Below, piece by piece: positions 40,301 to 54,100 of a DNA stretch of 64,000 nucleotides; position 1 is the first letter of the stretch; every line of letters begins with the position of its first letter. The stretch is from Heliopora coerulea (lineage: Eukaryota; Cnidaria; Anthozoa; Scleralcyonacea; Helioporidae): assembly GCA_030142905.1 (NCBI GenBank), contig JASJOG010000211.1:248001-312000 (forward strand). Reading direction: 5' to 3'. Below the pieces are notes generated by a model that made no database searches, was not told the origin of the DNA, and was given only the letters and a program-made list of their open reading frames with translations. A program made the position numbers and the translations under genes.

Positions 40301-43300
40301 GCTTTCGGTTAAATTTAACATTCTCGTCATATGCACTTGAATTGCATCTGTGGTAACTGTGGGCTCCAAATTGTCCAATCTGGGGATGAAATTGTTGGAG
40401 AAACAGTGGTGGCCACAAACCATAGATTTCTTGTTTAATTTTTGAATATTTAAAGACCTGTCATTGAAGCTCTGTTATTTACGTCAATAATTTTGTGCTT
40501 TCTATATCATGTTAATAGATGTTTTTATGTTTTTCTTTTCTCTAAAAAAAAGTTATTCTGGTTCCACTCTACGTCTTCGTTGCTTTTGGACTCAAATACA
40601 TTTGACGGTATGTTTTTGATAATTCAAACCGTTACATTATGAAAATTAGTATTTAAATGTTCCCAAGGACCAAAGAAATGTTTTTGGAGGTTTTGAACGG
40701 ACATTGAATCAGTAGTTCCTTGCATTTAATCTCATTACTTTTATCATGTGGTACGCTGGTTCCAGTTAAAAACTGTGCATGTGGATTAGTCTGTCAGCAT
40801 TCGGTAAATTGCAAAACGAATCGCTCACCGATTTTGTCATCACTTGCGAAAATTGTTGCATTATTAAGGATAATTAACTTTCACTTGAGTATTTTGGCAT
40901 TAACTAACTTTCACTAGCTTATTTTTATTCTGTAAAAACGACGGAGGAAAAACGTGTTCATCACCGAGACTTTTTCCTCGAAATTTTGGCATTATTGTTG
41001 GGTATAGTGTTTATTTTTTTAGTTTCTCAAAGTCATTTCACCTCTAAAACGTCCGTATCACCGCTCGAGTTTCAAAATTGTTTGGGAAAAAATCCCGTTT
41101 TGAATTCGAATACTATTGAACAAAATGTCGTGACTCGAAACCTACAGTGACTGAAACCGCCCTGTAACTAAGCAAAGGATTACAACTGATTGACAGAGGG
41201 CTAACTGAATTCAGTTTTTGGGGAATATACCTTATTAAGTAAAAAATTATGAAGAAGTGTGATTGTGTAGTGATAGAAACCACTTAAATAGTCATGATAA
41301 ATTCTAAAGCAGTCCAAGATGACAGGTCATTTGCCTTCCCCTTGGTCCATACAAGCAAAGAAAATATCAGATTATAGGCAAAAAAAGTTGTCGTTATAAT
41401 AATTTTTCATAGCTAAGTATGCTGTTACAGCTCGAACAAGTGATTTTTACAACTATCACGCAAGAAATAGTAAATTCTTGAAGGAGTGAACATTTCGTAT
41501 TGTTTGCAAAAAGGTTTGTTCCATATCCTATGAACGATAGGCAAGTTTTGATGTCGTTTTTAAAATCAGTTTTAAAAAAATCTGTAAGAACTGTTTGATT
41601 TTGTATTTGCGCATTACTGTCCATCCAAAATACTTACGGAGGACTCCTCTCTGGCGAAGACGTCATTGAGTATCATTGAAACAATGCTTTTTGAAACAAC
41701 AACTTTCGGCTATCTGAACTCCGGCCTTTAACAAGCAAGAAATTAAAGGTAGTGGTAGGTACACTATTTAGTAATGAACGGATGTTGTCAGAATATTGGA
41801 TCCAACAAGGAGGAGGTCTAGGAGAGCAGAATGATGCTTGGGTTGTTCAGATTTTTCACACTCCCAGTATTTTCCATGTTCCTTCTACAAATCGTCTCCC
41901 TATTATTTTCCAATGTATCTTCATAAGTGTGACGAAATGTCTTTGTCGTCAAAATATTGGTAGTTTCTAACTAATTTTACTCCGCTACGTAGCCTAATAT
42001 AAATAAAAGTAAAACCTACTATACAATCATAACAATACTATTTATGGATCTAAGGCATCAAAGTGAGAAAGACTGTCCAGCAATCACTTCCACTGTCCCG
42101 TGAAAGGGTCCCAGCAATCACGACCCCACGTCCAGCGAGGAAGGCCGGCCACCACGACTACCACGTTCAACAGTACACGTAACTATTCCCAAACTAAAAG
42201 GGTGTTTCGCCCCTAGTTCACTTGATGGCCGGTCAGGTCGTTCTTTAGTTCTTTACTCTTCGCACGAAGACTTTCGGAGGTTGTAGCATTCAATTGATTT
42301 ATAATGAGTCGAAGACACTCGTCCTTGCCGATCTATCTGGGACCTAAATCGTCACCAACGGCTCCACTCACTTGATGCTACTGACTCTCCTGCAGTCCGA
42401 ATCTCGTCCACTTCTTAAACAACCTGTAGCGCGTCTCTCCAAATCAACGTTCTTCCTTCCACCGCCTAATTGTGAGGATGTTCCGCCTTTTATCCTTTTT
42501 TTCCACTACTTCATTTACCTACAACCTATCTAATTACCTTTTAGTTCCAATATACCAATTCCCCAGGGTTACAATAAGCATTATGCGTACGGTAACCTTA
42601 TACTCTAATCGGAAGCTTATTACCCGTGCATGCATGCGCTGCAAGGGTAGAGCAGTCGGTTTCTCTGCCATCCTGCCTGTCTACCGCACAAGTGTCTGAT
42701 TCTCTAGTGTGCATATGCGAAGCTGGGATAGTTCAAAATTACCTGGATGCAGGAGTGAACTCTGTTTCTCAAATTCATTAATAATTCATAAAGCAAAAAC
42801 AAAAGAAATACATAATTGATCAGTATTTAGAAATCGGAGGAAGATTACAGCTGAATTTTGCCAACTTTCGCCTGGATTTTCGCCTGAAATACTGGTTCGT
42901 TTGAGAAGCAATTTCAAACACTCGTTTAGTGTTCTTCCTCCGATTTCTAAATACCTCGAAACTCGTTAAAAAAGCGCGGCTTCGCTCCGTTTTTAAACTC
43001 ATTTCTTTGTATTTAGTAATCAGAGGAAGAACACCAACCTGTGTTGAAATATTACTTTTATTGCTGGAATGCTAATTGGCCAATAAAATGTGAAGCCAAG
43101 ATGACCGCCCATGGACGGCAATTTTGTTCGTCAGTTTTAGTTCCCTACGCGGTCTTGTACGTAAGTTTTACTCTCCCAGGGACTTTTTACATTTTCCTGA
43201 AGACTTTTATTTAAAAATACACACAAGAATATTTTTTTCAAGACAGAAATGAGTTTAAGAATTTCGAATATATCTCGATAAAATCAAACAGAATAACGGG

Positions 43301-46300
43301 TTACATACTGTATTTTCACGAAAATAAATTACTAAACTAACTATTAAACCTAATAAAACGATCTCGAAAAATTACTTTCGGAAACTACTTAGTGCACGTC
43401 CTCTTTTTACTGTCAGTTTACCATCTTCAGACAAAAATTAGAACACTTCTTAGGCCATATGGCAATAATGAATCCTTTTAAATACTCGATTATGTAAAAC
43501 CGGTCCAGCAATATTTTGTCTAAGCACTTTTCCCATGGTTGTGAATGTTTTCGATGCCGAACCAAACAAAAGCCGAAGATTAAAGTAGTGTAAAGGACTG
43601 GAACCGACGTACAAGTCCGCGAAGAGGACTGAAGCTGACGTACAAAATTTCCCTCCATGAGCGGCCATCTTGGTTTCACTTTTTGCCCGGGCAAATGACT
43701 GGAGGTTAGCATTCCAGTAACTATAGAATTCACTGGAATACAGCAACAGGATAAAGTTCAATAAGTAACATAACTTTAAAATTGCCATGATACCGTAGCA
43801 GATCATCTTGAGCAACTACAGCGAAACAAGTTTAAAATCCACTTGGTACAGCTCCAGGATAATGTTCAGTAAGTCCAAAATGCCTTCATACAGCAATAGG
43901 ATAATGTTCAGGAAGTAAACTAAACTGCAGGAGGGAGTTCAAAGAATAAAGCATATCACTCGTGTGTGTCATGCACTGATATTTTGCCAAACAATTCGCT
44001 TTAGTCAACATGTAGGGTTGTAGCACGTGTAGCTCACATTTAGCCAAAAACATGGTTTGCGTCAACGAAAGATCGTTATGAATTGATAAATTCTATAAGT
44101 TGAACTACCAAGAGCAAAACACAAACAACAGTAATATTCATGAACTTATCTTACTAGATAATGGTTTAAAGCGCACCCTCACTTGCTACGTGGGAACTGT
44201 AACTTGGCAAAGTCACACTTCAAAACCCGCACTTTATTCGAAAAGACGGTATTCTACTTCTTTCGAATTTCAGACGGCAAATTCTGCTCACAATGGGATC
44301 TTAGGGTGATTGAGTCAGTCGTCCTTTGCCCTTCATTCGAACATAGTCCAAACGTTGAACCGCACACACTATATAAGATCTATCGCAAGGTAGCAGCCTT
44401 AACAACTCTATACCATTGTTGCGAAATCCGGTGTTTTGATTGGCCTACAAAAGCAGTCAAAATGGCAAATGCAAAAGGCTAAATATAGTACGACTTATGC
44501 AAAAGCCAATTGCATCATGGATGCATCAATAGAAGCTCTCCTTCTGATCGATGTAAGTACGGCCATCCACCAGAAACAGGGGTAAAACTAGTGGGAGTAT
44601 TGGCTGCCTTAGTGCAGGCAAATATAATGGACTGAACACCGACAAATAAATCGCTCGCTAGAACCTGTTCCATAAAAAGTAAAGATGGATAAAACAGACC
44701 AATAGGAATGTTTGGCTATTGAAATTTAATTACCCCCAGCAATTTTCGGCCGTTGCATTTGTAAATGTTGGTACAGTCCGGATGCGCCCCTAGTCATCGC
44801 GAGAGCTGCTGAAACGGTATTGTTTGCGCTTCGCGGGGGAAACCAGTGGCTTCGTATGGAAACTTTTCAATATCCTACTTGATCGGGTGAGCTAGACTAA
44901 AGTTCACTCCAGTTAGCAGATCGGCCACAATCCTGTTGCAGTAAACTAGAAATGAAGTAGTAAAATTGTACAAATGGACTGACCATTTTCACACAAAGAC
45001 ACGCCGTCCCGCATGATAAGCAAAATATCTGCCATTACTGGATAAGTGGATCGGGTGAAGTGAGACCACAAAGACACTGTTCTGAAGCAATTGCGATTTG
45101 TTAATCTGTTTTGTTTTGGAACTCGAACGGGTCGTTCTCACTTGATAAAATGAAATGAATGAATGAATGAATGAATAATAACAAACAAACAAACAAACAA
45201 ACAAACAAACAAATAAAGAAAGAAAGAAAGAAAGAAAAAATAGATACGTTGGTGAATTTAGCTTAAAAGGGGTGGCGCTTATCTGAATTAGGGCGCTAAC
45301 TTAACTGTTGGCCTTTCAGGGGGTATTTGTTTGGAGGGAGGTGCTAATTTGAGCATTTATACTATATGTTATATATATGTTACTATGCGTTATATATTTT
45401 TCACACTTAGACCAATTGTTGGTGGACCCAAATACCCAACAAGTCACCTCAGTAACTTTATTGACATTCTAATCAAACCTTTGGTAATCCACGTGAAAAG
45501 CCACTTAAGAGATGGTATCGAATTTCTCAACAAATTACCCCGCAATGTCCCAATGGAAACTATCATGACAAGCTTCGACATAGTAAGCCTATATACGAAC
45601 ATTCCACACGATTTAGGCGTAGAAGCTATTGACTATTGGATAAAAGAATATCCAGAAAGCATCTCTGCAAGGTTTTCCCGTTCATTCGTCATTAAAGGAA
45701 TCAAAATTATACTGAACAACAACACGTTCTTTTCAAATGAAAAAATCTTTCTCCAAAAGAAAGGTACAGCTATGGGTATCAAGATGGCACCCTCCTACGC
45801 TACATTGGTTCTGAGATACCTTGAAAGAAGTATGTACCAGGACACAAGAAACAGATTCGGCGAAGAAACTGGAACTTTTAACGAAGATAACTGGATGAGA
45901 TATTTAGACGATTGCTACATAAACTGGACATTCGAAGAACAACGTCTTAAAGTTTTTAATGAATTACTTAACTCCTTGAATACCAACGTAAGATTCACAG
46001 TTGAATATAGCAAAGAACAAATAGCATTTCTGGACGTACTTATAAAAAAAGACAAGGATAGACTCACACCGGACATAAATTACAAGATCACAGACATGAA
46101 GCAATACCTCCACTACCAATCAAACCATCCGAGACATATCAAGAGAAATAGCCCCTAAAACTTAGCCCGTAGAATATGTACTATAGTAGATACGGACGGC
46201 GATAAGGAGAGAAGATTAGATGAATTTAGTGAACTATTAGCAAAAAGAGGCTATCCAAAGGATCTCCTAAACTTTAGGATCAACAAAGCCAAAACAACAA

Positions 46301-47439
46301 AACTACAAGACCTGAGGGGAAGCAGAGGACCAGCGAACACTGATAATGTACTCACAGCAGTATGAACATTCAACCCCAACAATCCGCCCACTGACTCTAC
46401 TAAAAACAGGAATGGAACTCCTGAAAGGCAGTCCTAGGATGAAAACAATTTTACAATGACTCAAGTTCATCCATAGCAGGAGACAACCACCCAATTTACA
46501 GCAACTATTAGTCAGATCCAAATTCAGCGACAACCAAAACATAACAGTGTCAAAATGTAGAAGAAAAAAAATGCACAACATGCAAACACATCATCGTGGG
46601 GAACTCGTTGAACTTCAGGGGAAACGCGCAACCTTTCATAGTGAAACACAATAGGGACTGCAATAGTCGTTTTGTACTATATGTGTATGTGTATGTGTAT
46701 GCCAGGACTGGGGGGAAAACTATATCGGGGAAACTAGAGAAAAATTGCGGGAAAGAATGACCCTACACCGGCAACATATACGAAGCAGCGAGTACCGCAT
46801 TGCCGCAGTCAGTGCACATATTGCACAATGCGCGGCCAACGAGACAATTAAATTCACTGTCTTCCCATTTCACAAGATGGCTCATGAAAATGACGATGCC
46901 GGTAGAGAAAAGCAGCAATATTTCATCAAAAAAATCAGGCCTTCTCTCAATTCAAATTTTCCTTCTCTCAATTTGTTGGGGCGCTGGTGGCATAGTAGTA
47001 TTGCACGTGTATCTCACCACTGTGACTAGGGTTCGACTCCGGCTCCATGCAGTTAGCTGATTAAAGTTACCTTGGTTACATGTAAGAAGAGTTTGACTCT
47101 ACCAAGCATTACAGATTTTCTCCGGGTACTCCGGTTTCCTCCTGTACTGACACTGGACCTGTAGGGAGAACAGCTTAGGTAGCTGATAGGCTTATCCAGT
47201 ATAAATAAAGGCACTTTACCTTTACCTTTACCTTGATTATCTATAGTAGAATTTATCCAAAATTTATCCAATCAAGTGTCATTAACGACGTCACAATTCT
47301 GTATTTTAATTAATTAATGAAGCCTGACGAGCTACTAAAAAGTAGCGAAACGCGTAGCGCAATAAAAAGTTAGAAAGTTCACTTGGTATTACTATTCTTT
47401 GTATATATACATCACCTGTATTTGAAAAGTAATGTTATT

Positions 47440-47470
<31 letters not shown>

Positions 47471-48073
47471 CGCACGCACACACACACACACACACACACG
47501 CACGTATATATACAGGGTGTCCCAAAAAAATGTATACACACTTTGAGTGATTATAACTCACTATAACAAACTTTCTTTCGAATGCTAAGCATTCGTGAGC
47601 AATTTGGAGATGAGGAGTTTTATTTCCAGCAAGATGGAGCACCTCCCCACTACCATCGTGATATGAGAGCCTATCTTACGAAAATCTGCCACACAGATGG
47701 ATTGGGTGAAAATATACCATTGAATTCCCCCACGTTCACCAGACCTCACGCCTGTGGACTTTTTTTTATGGGGATACGTCAAAGATAAGGTTTGTAGCAC
47801 AAAATCTGTAACAATCAATCAGTTGAAAGCAGCAATTGAAAAAGAATGCACTCAAATACCAAATGAAATGATCATAATTCGTGATGTTTGCAATTCCATC
47901 TGTCCGCGTTATCAGCAGTGCCTGGACCGCATCGGTCATCAGTTCGAACACCTGCGATAACTCAAAAAATTCTACACTTGTCTTCTTTAACTTGGGTTAT
48001 AAAACTTAAATATGTCTTAAACATTGTATTTATAATCATTCAAAGTGTGTATACATTTTTTTGGGACACCTTG

Positions 48074-48109
<36 letters not shown>

Positions 48110-51100
48110 TATATGTGTGTGTGTGTCTGTGTCTGTGTCTGTGTGTGTATTATCTAGGATATCTAGGATAAAATATCTAGGATAGATCGTGAGAAGCGAG
48201 GTCATAGAGACAACTTTGTGTTAAAGCGACAGCCATTTGTTAATCTGAGTTATCTTGGACCGAATGAGTTATAGTTTATATCAAACGAAATGTAATTACC
48301 CTCGGTGCTATCAGAGATATTCCACTGGAGTGCAGTATAGTACTTCTGCAACTACCAAAGCCTAGGTTCATGGAAGTTTTGTTGCCTAGTTATGCTCAAG
48401 TTTATTCTTTTGTTTTACTTCAGTGCACTTTCGTAGTGATACGTCACCAAATTTGAATCACCAGAATACTATATTTACTATCAGGTCTGTGTTGCGTCTG
48501 ATCAACGGTGATGTTCAACATGGTTTAACATGAGAACACTAGTTGTATCGAGTTTTCGTTTGGAACTTTGGAATATCGATACTTTCGGTTACCAATGATT
48601 AACTGATCTGTATTGTTGCTGTACTTACATAGTGCTAATGATGAAAGCTTGAAATTTTGCATAAAGGTCAAGGGTACAGAAGTTTGTCACTAAAAGAGCT
48701 GGATTCACCCAAGTAACTCTACTTCAAAACACCAAGAGACCAGATAAACTAACCTGCATTTTGCATTCGTTGAGTTGAAAGTTGGTCAATTTATACAGTT
48801 TGCCACCGGCAACTGTTATTTCATTTTGGCATTAAAATGTAGCAAGTCCATCAGTTTCGTTCTAGTAAATTCTTGTTTTATTTCCATCAATAACGCTTGG
48901 ACGAAATGCGAATTTAATTCTGTTCTGAAAATCATTGGTATTGTATCGTTTTTGGCGACAAAAGAGGAGAAAACACAATCGAAATTAAAAATTTTTTTCC
49001 CCCGTTTTATTGCAAACCGCTTGACCAAAACTTTTTCTATTTCATCTTAGGTCCTAGCTCATCCAAGCGCCGAAGGCTGGACATTGGCTGGAATGTCTTA
49101 AGAGATATTATAACCAGCGGCCAGGAAACTCCTGTTTTGCTCGCATGGTAAGAAATTGTTCCTGACTTTATTTTAATGTACGTCACTTGCTATTATTGTT
49201 ATTATTTTTCTGTTTCATACCTAATATTATCGATGGTATTGTTTCATCCTAGAATATCAAGCCCCATTCCGTAGCCTTAGGTGTCCAAGATTCTGCGCAG
49301 AATCTTTGCTGTGCCCAACAAGCAAGCTCTTTGAAGTAAAGCAGTGTTCCCATGCAGTCCTATCTTACCATACCATGTCTTGAAATTCTTACCGACAGTC
49401 CCAAGTGCTCCAGTTATAATTGGGATAATAGATACCCTCCTGCAGTTCCAGATCTTTTGAACTTCAATTTTCAGATCTTGATAATGGTCAATCTTTTCCT
49501 GTTCCTTTACTAAGACTCGCATATCCAAAGGACATGCTACATCGATAATGTAGCACATTTCTTTCTTTTCCAATACAACAATATCTGGTCTATGATGATC
49601 TAAATGGGGCTCTGTCTGAATTTTGAAATCCACAACACCCTTCACTTTGTCATTTTCCATCGCCGATTTTGGGGAATGATCCTACCAAGTTTCTTTGCAT
49701 AACACAGACAATAACACAGAAGAGATCATAACTGAAACATTTTTACCAGTAACGAGGATAAACTTTTTGATATTCAACATGGTGTCAAACAACACACGAA
49801 CCCAGCTCGCAACACTGCCCTCTTATGATCCAACACTCCACAGTTATCCTCATAGGACACATTTGATCCGCGCACCTTTTATTCACTGGGAACGAACAAC
49901 ACTACTCGCTTAAACTTCACATCACAACTCGTTCACGCTCCCATTATGTCGAACGCTAACACGGATGCCCACCCTCTCTCAACACGTGGTAAACTTGCCT
50001 TAAGATTACGATGGCGCGCAGAATTGGTCTTCCCAAGACACAACAAGACTGGTAAGCACACATTTTATCTCCTTCTACTTATATTTTATTTTATTGTATT
50101 TTTTACAGTTTATCGCTTTTTTTCCGACGATATAACATTGACTGCCAACTCCAAATCCCTGCTGAAGAGGCCACAGAAGGCCGAAACGTACGTCCAGGGT
50201 TGTGTCCCAAGATATTTATGCACGAGACAATGTTACGCATCTTTTACTCTTTCTCTCTATTCATACATACTTCTTTATTAAACTCTACACTGCATGGCCA
50301 ACTGCGTAGCCGTCTAACTGTCGGTAAAACCCTAAGGCCGGGTGGTTGGTTTTGAATTCCCGTATCGCACTCTTGGTAATTACTAATACACCTTCACAAC
50401 ACAAATGTATACTCCACGATTTACTCTGAAACTGAAGACTCATACTCATTCACTGAACTCTACATGGCATACCACTAGTGTAGCCATGCCACACTCACTA
50501 TAGCCCGCGGCTAAAAGCGCGTTCCATCATTAACAGTTTCATTCCCAATCGTTAGACAATCACAACTACATAACTGTAACACCAGTGTGGTTCCAATTAC
50601 CTGCTCTAAAACAAAAAAAATTACCATCAAAAGGAACTTTAGACAACACCCACAGGGCCAGCCCTTACTCGCCCAACTTATCCAGTCAGGAAGGCTTAAG
50701 GGATGTACAGCCCTCTGAAGTCCCTGAAAGCGCTCTCCAATGCGTAAATCCAGTCTGACCTTAACAGTACTCTGTTGCACTTCCAACCAGTTAAGGTCAG
50801 TTTAGGCGTGCCACTCCGAGGGTTAAGTCTGAATGTTGCTTTATTCTTAGATTAGTGCAGATCTGTTTCATCATTTCAAGGCTGGTTCATCCTCAACCAG
50901 CTAAAGGTCAGGGGCATCAGCCTGCTGTACAGATTTTTTTCTAGTCCTTGGGCTAACAGGGCAAGTTTGCCAACACCTGAAGGTAGTGTACTTGCAGCTG
51001 CCAGCCAATTAAGGCAAACTGAGGCTGTCGGCTATCTGTCTACCCAGCTTGCAATGCAGGGGCGCCATCCCTAGGTCATCTCATCAATGCCTGCTCGTTT

Positions 51101-54100
51101 TCTGGAGGTCAGTGGCTCCGAATCAATATCCTGCCTACCTACTTTTGGTTTTATGTCAGAGTTTCCTTCTCCTAGATAAGTTGCCATCCAAGGCTAAAGA
51201 GTCTTATCTACCCTTGGCTAAGGGGTTGCTGGCGCTTGCGAAAGGTTCTAACCCGGACTCTGGTGGGTAGAAGCGTCCACATTTCCATAGTGGGCTGAAG
51301 CTGTGCTTGTTTTACTCCAGTGTCCAAATATTATTATTATTATTATTGTTATTATTATCCTCAAACTCTGACAGATCTTATGTCGTCAAAATTAACATGC
51401 AGGAGCGGGTCATAACAAATGACCAAGGGTCCTGCAGTTCACACTCCTTACTACATTTGTAGTACCCTTCACAAAATTCGGGCTATTCCCAAGAGTGTAG
51501 TCTTTTGCAGCAACTCAGTTCGAATTTCCACACCAGTCTTTGAAATGTAATTTTGCATTTTCCTTGTTACCACACCAAGGGCTCCAACAACAATTGGAAT
51601 AACCTCCACTTTGTTCATTTCCCAAATCCGCATTATTTCAAATTTCAGTGGCTGATATTTATCTACCTTCCCGTCTTCCTTCTCCGCAACCCTGTCATCT
51701 CCTGGTACTGCTATGTCAATCAAGAGGCAGTTTTTTCTTTCTTTATCTACCAGTATCGGATCTGGTCTTCTTGCTGTGATATTCTCATCACATTGGATAC
51801 TGAAGTCCCAAAGGAGCTTCACTTTTGCATTTTCTTTCCAGCACTGCCTTAGACTTATGCTCGTACCATTTCTCAGATCTCCCCATCCCAAACTTCCCAC
51901 ACAATTCCCAATGTACAATGCGTGCAACATTGTCGTGCCTCCGCTTGTGCTCCTTCTGCGCCAAATGGTACATGCACTAACTATGTGGATCACAGTTTCC
52001 CCTGTTGCACCACACAATCTGCACAATGGAGAATCTCCTGTGTGGTCAATATGGTATTTCAAATACTTAGTACGTAATGCCTGTTCTTGGGCTGTACAGA
52101 TCAAGGCCCCTGTTCCAATTTTCAAATCTGATTTCTTCATCCAGGCCCATGTGTCTTCTTTGTCAATCCTTTCTCTGTGTTGCTCTTTTTCCATATCCCG
52201 CACAAATTGGCCATGCATTCTTTTCTCTCTCCATAATCTCATCTTGTCTTCTTTGATGTTCTGTTTGAATTCTTCTTTATTCTTGCAGTTTTCTGTGTCT
52301 ATTATCCCTACTTGTCTCACTCCATTCAAAAATTGTTCTTCACTGTTTTTTATATACCATCCTAGTCCATTTTCCTCGCTTCTTATGCAATCCTCACGTC
52401 CAATGAGTCCCCTTCCTCCTTTGTTTCTTGGTATATACAGTCTATCCACATCACTGTTCAGATTAAATGCTCCAGCCATTGTCATTTTCTCCCTGGTTTT
52501 CCTGTCCAATTCTTTGACCTTATCCTGTTTCCACTTCAGTATACCCGCTTCATATCGTAAAACTGCAACAGCCCATGTGTTTATTGCAGTGATTTTGTTC
52601 CTGCCATTCAATTTCGAGTCCAACACCAGCCCCAATCTCCTGTAGTACTCAGTTGTAAATGCTTTCTTCATTTCATCCTCCTTAATTTTGTCCATCTCCA
52701 AAATCCTAAGGTATTTGTAACCATTCTCTTCTATGTCCTTCATCACCTGTCCATCAGGGAGCTCTATCCCATCAGTTCCAATCGCCTTGCCTCTTTGCAT
52801 CACCAATACGCCACACATGCTAATGCCAAACTGCACACCTATATCACTACTAGAGATACACTGTATTCACCAATGAATCAATTTGATTCTGGTTCTTCCC
52901 AAACAGCTTGATATCCTCCATGAAAAGCAAATGGTTGATTTTCAGCTGTCTCTCACACCATTCATATCCCATTCCAGTTTTTCTCAGTAGTAGTGAAAGC
53001 GGTATCATGCATATGACAAAAAGAAGAAGTGGAAGACTATTCCCCTGAAAAATTCCTCTTTTTATATTCACCTCTCCTAGCACCGTCCCTGCAGAGCTTA
53101 GTTGTGTTTTCCATGTTTCCATACTTCTCTTAATGAATTTGGATACATTCTCAGCAATTCCAAATATCCTCATGCACTCCAATATCCAACTGTGGGGGAC
53201 AAGGTCATACGCCTTCCGATAATCCACCCACGCCATGGCCAAGTACTTATGTCTCCTCTTACACTCTCGAAGTATTGCCTTATCTATCAGCAATTGATCC
53301 TTTGTACCTCTACTCCTCCGTCTGCATCCCTTTTGCTCTTCTGGCAGTATGTTTTCAGTGTCCATAAATGTGTACATACTCTCAGCTATAATCCCTGTCA
53401 TTAACTTCCACATAAGTGGTAGACACGATATTGGCCGAAAGTTGCCCACAGCATTCCCTTTTTTCTGGTCCTTCAAACATAGAACAGTCCTCCCGTAAGT
53501 CATCCAACTTGGTATTGGTTTCACACTATTTAATATATCATTGAGTTCAACTGATATTTTACCGTGAAGAGATGTAAACTTTTTTTCCACTGTTCTCCCG
53601 TTAATACCAGCTTTTATGCTGATGGGATTTTTTTTTTTTTTTAACAGTATAAATAAAGAATTTATTATTATTATTATTAACCAAAACCCTTGAACACCAT
53701 CTGGCCCAGCCCCCTTCCAATTTGGTACTTTACGACACTGGATGTTAACCATTTGCTCTGTAATCACAACTGGGTTTTGCAATGTGTGTTTCCTTTCGTT
53801 TTTGATATCAGTTAACCATTCTGCATCAGCCTTGTGCTCCTTCTCCACACTCCAAATGTCTCCCCAAAATTTCTTGCTTTCTTCCGCATCTGGAATTAAA
53901 CCCTCTTGCCAAAAATCACCATTAAGTTCTTGATAAAATTTTTTCTGGTCTGTCCTTATTTGCACACTGTAGCCTGTTTTTCAAAGGGCAATGTTAATAT
54001 GCAAATACTATTGAACAAAAATTACACCATTACATTATAACAACTGACTAATTATAAATGAATACTTAACAACCATAAAATTCATATCAACTACTACATA

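Larger units (their letters stand above)
45395..46975 (+). mobile_element. Penelope-like element, 5'-truncated, RT plus GIY-YIG
   Basis: The element begins in mid-ORF at [20 protein letters not shown] near the start of the PLE reverse transcriptase and runs through the zinc-finger linker and GIY-YIG endonuclease. It ends before a SINE. A hammerhead-like motif lies at 47324-47359, beyond the SINE, so the SINE was probably inserted into the PLE 3' region. One long open frame (to 46158) followed by stops and frameshifts indicates moderate age. Confidence 0.85.
51331..53985 (-). mobile_element. Non-LTR retrotransposon, RT plus restriction-like endonuclease
   Basis: Minus-strand LINE with reverse transcriptase (53965-52850) and C-terminal knuckle/endonuclease (52836-51469) in two nearly abutting frames, then a 3' UTR ending in (AAT)n (complement of 51331-51358). 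5'-truncated. Resembles R2/R4/Dong/Hero-type elements, which carry a CCHC knuckle and PD-(D/E)xK nuclease instead of an N-terminal APE. Confidence 0.88.

Noticed and set aside
50786..51110. Tandem repeat with about 108-bp period (CCAGTTAAGG, CCAGCTAAAGG, CCAATTAAGG)
   Set aside because: Only the short motif recurs at this spacing; the rest of the units do not align by eye.
51713..52645. 310-codon plus-strand open frame
   Set aside because: It is the antisense shadow of the LINE knuckle/endonuclease frame on the minus strand, with low-complexity serine/leucine composition.
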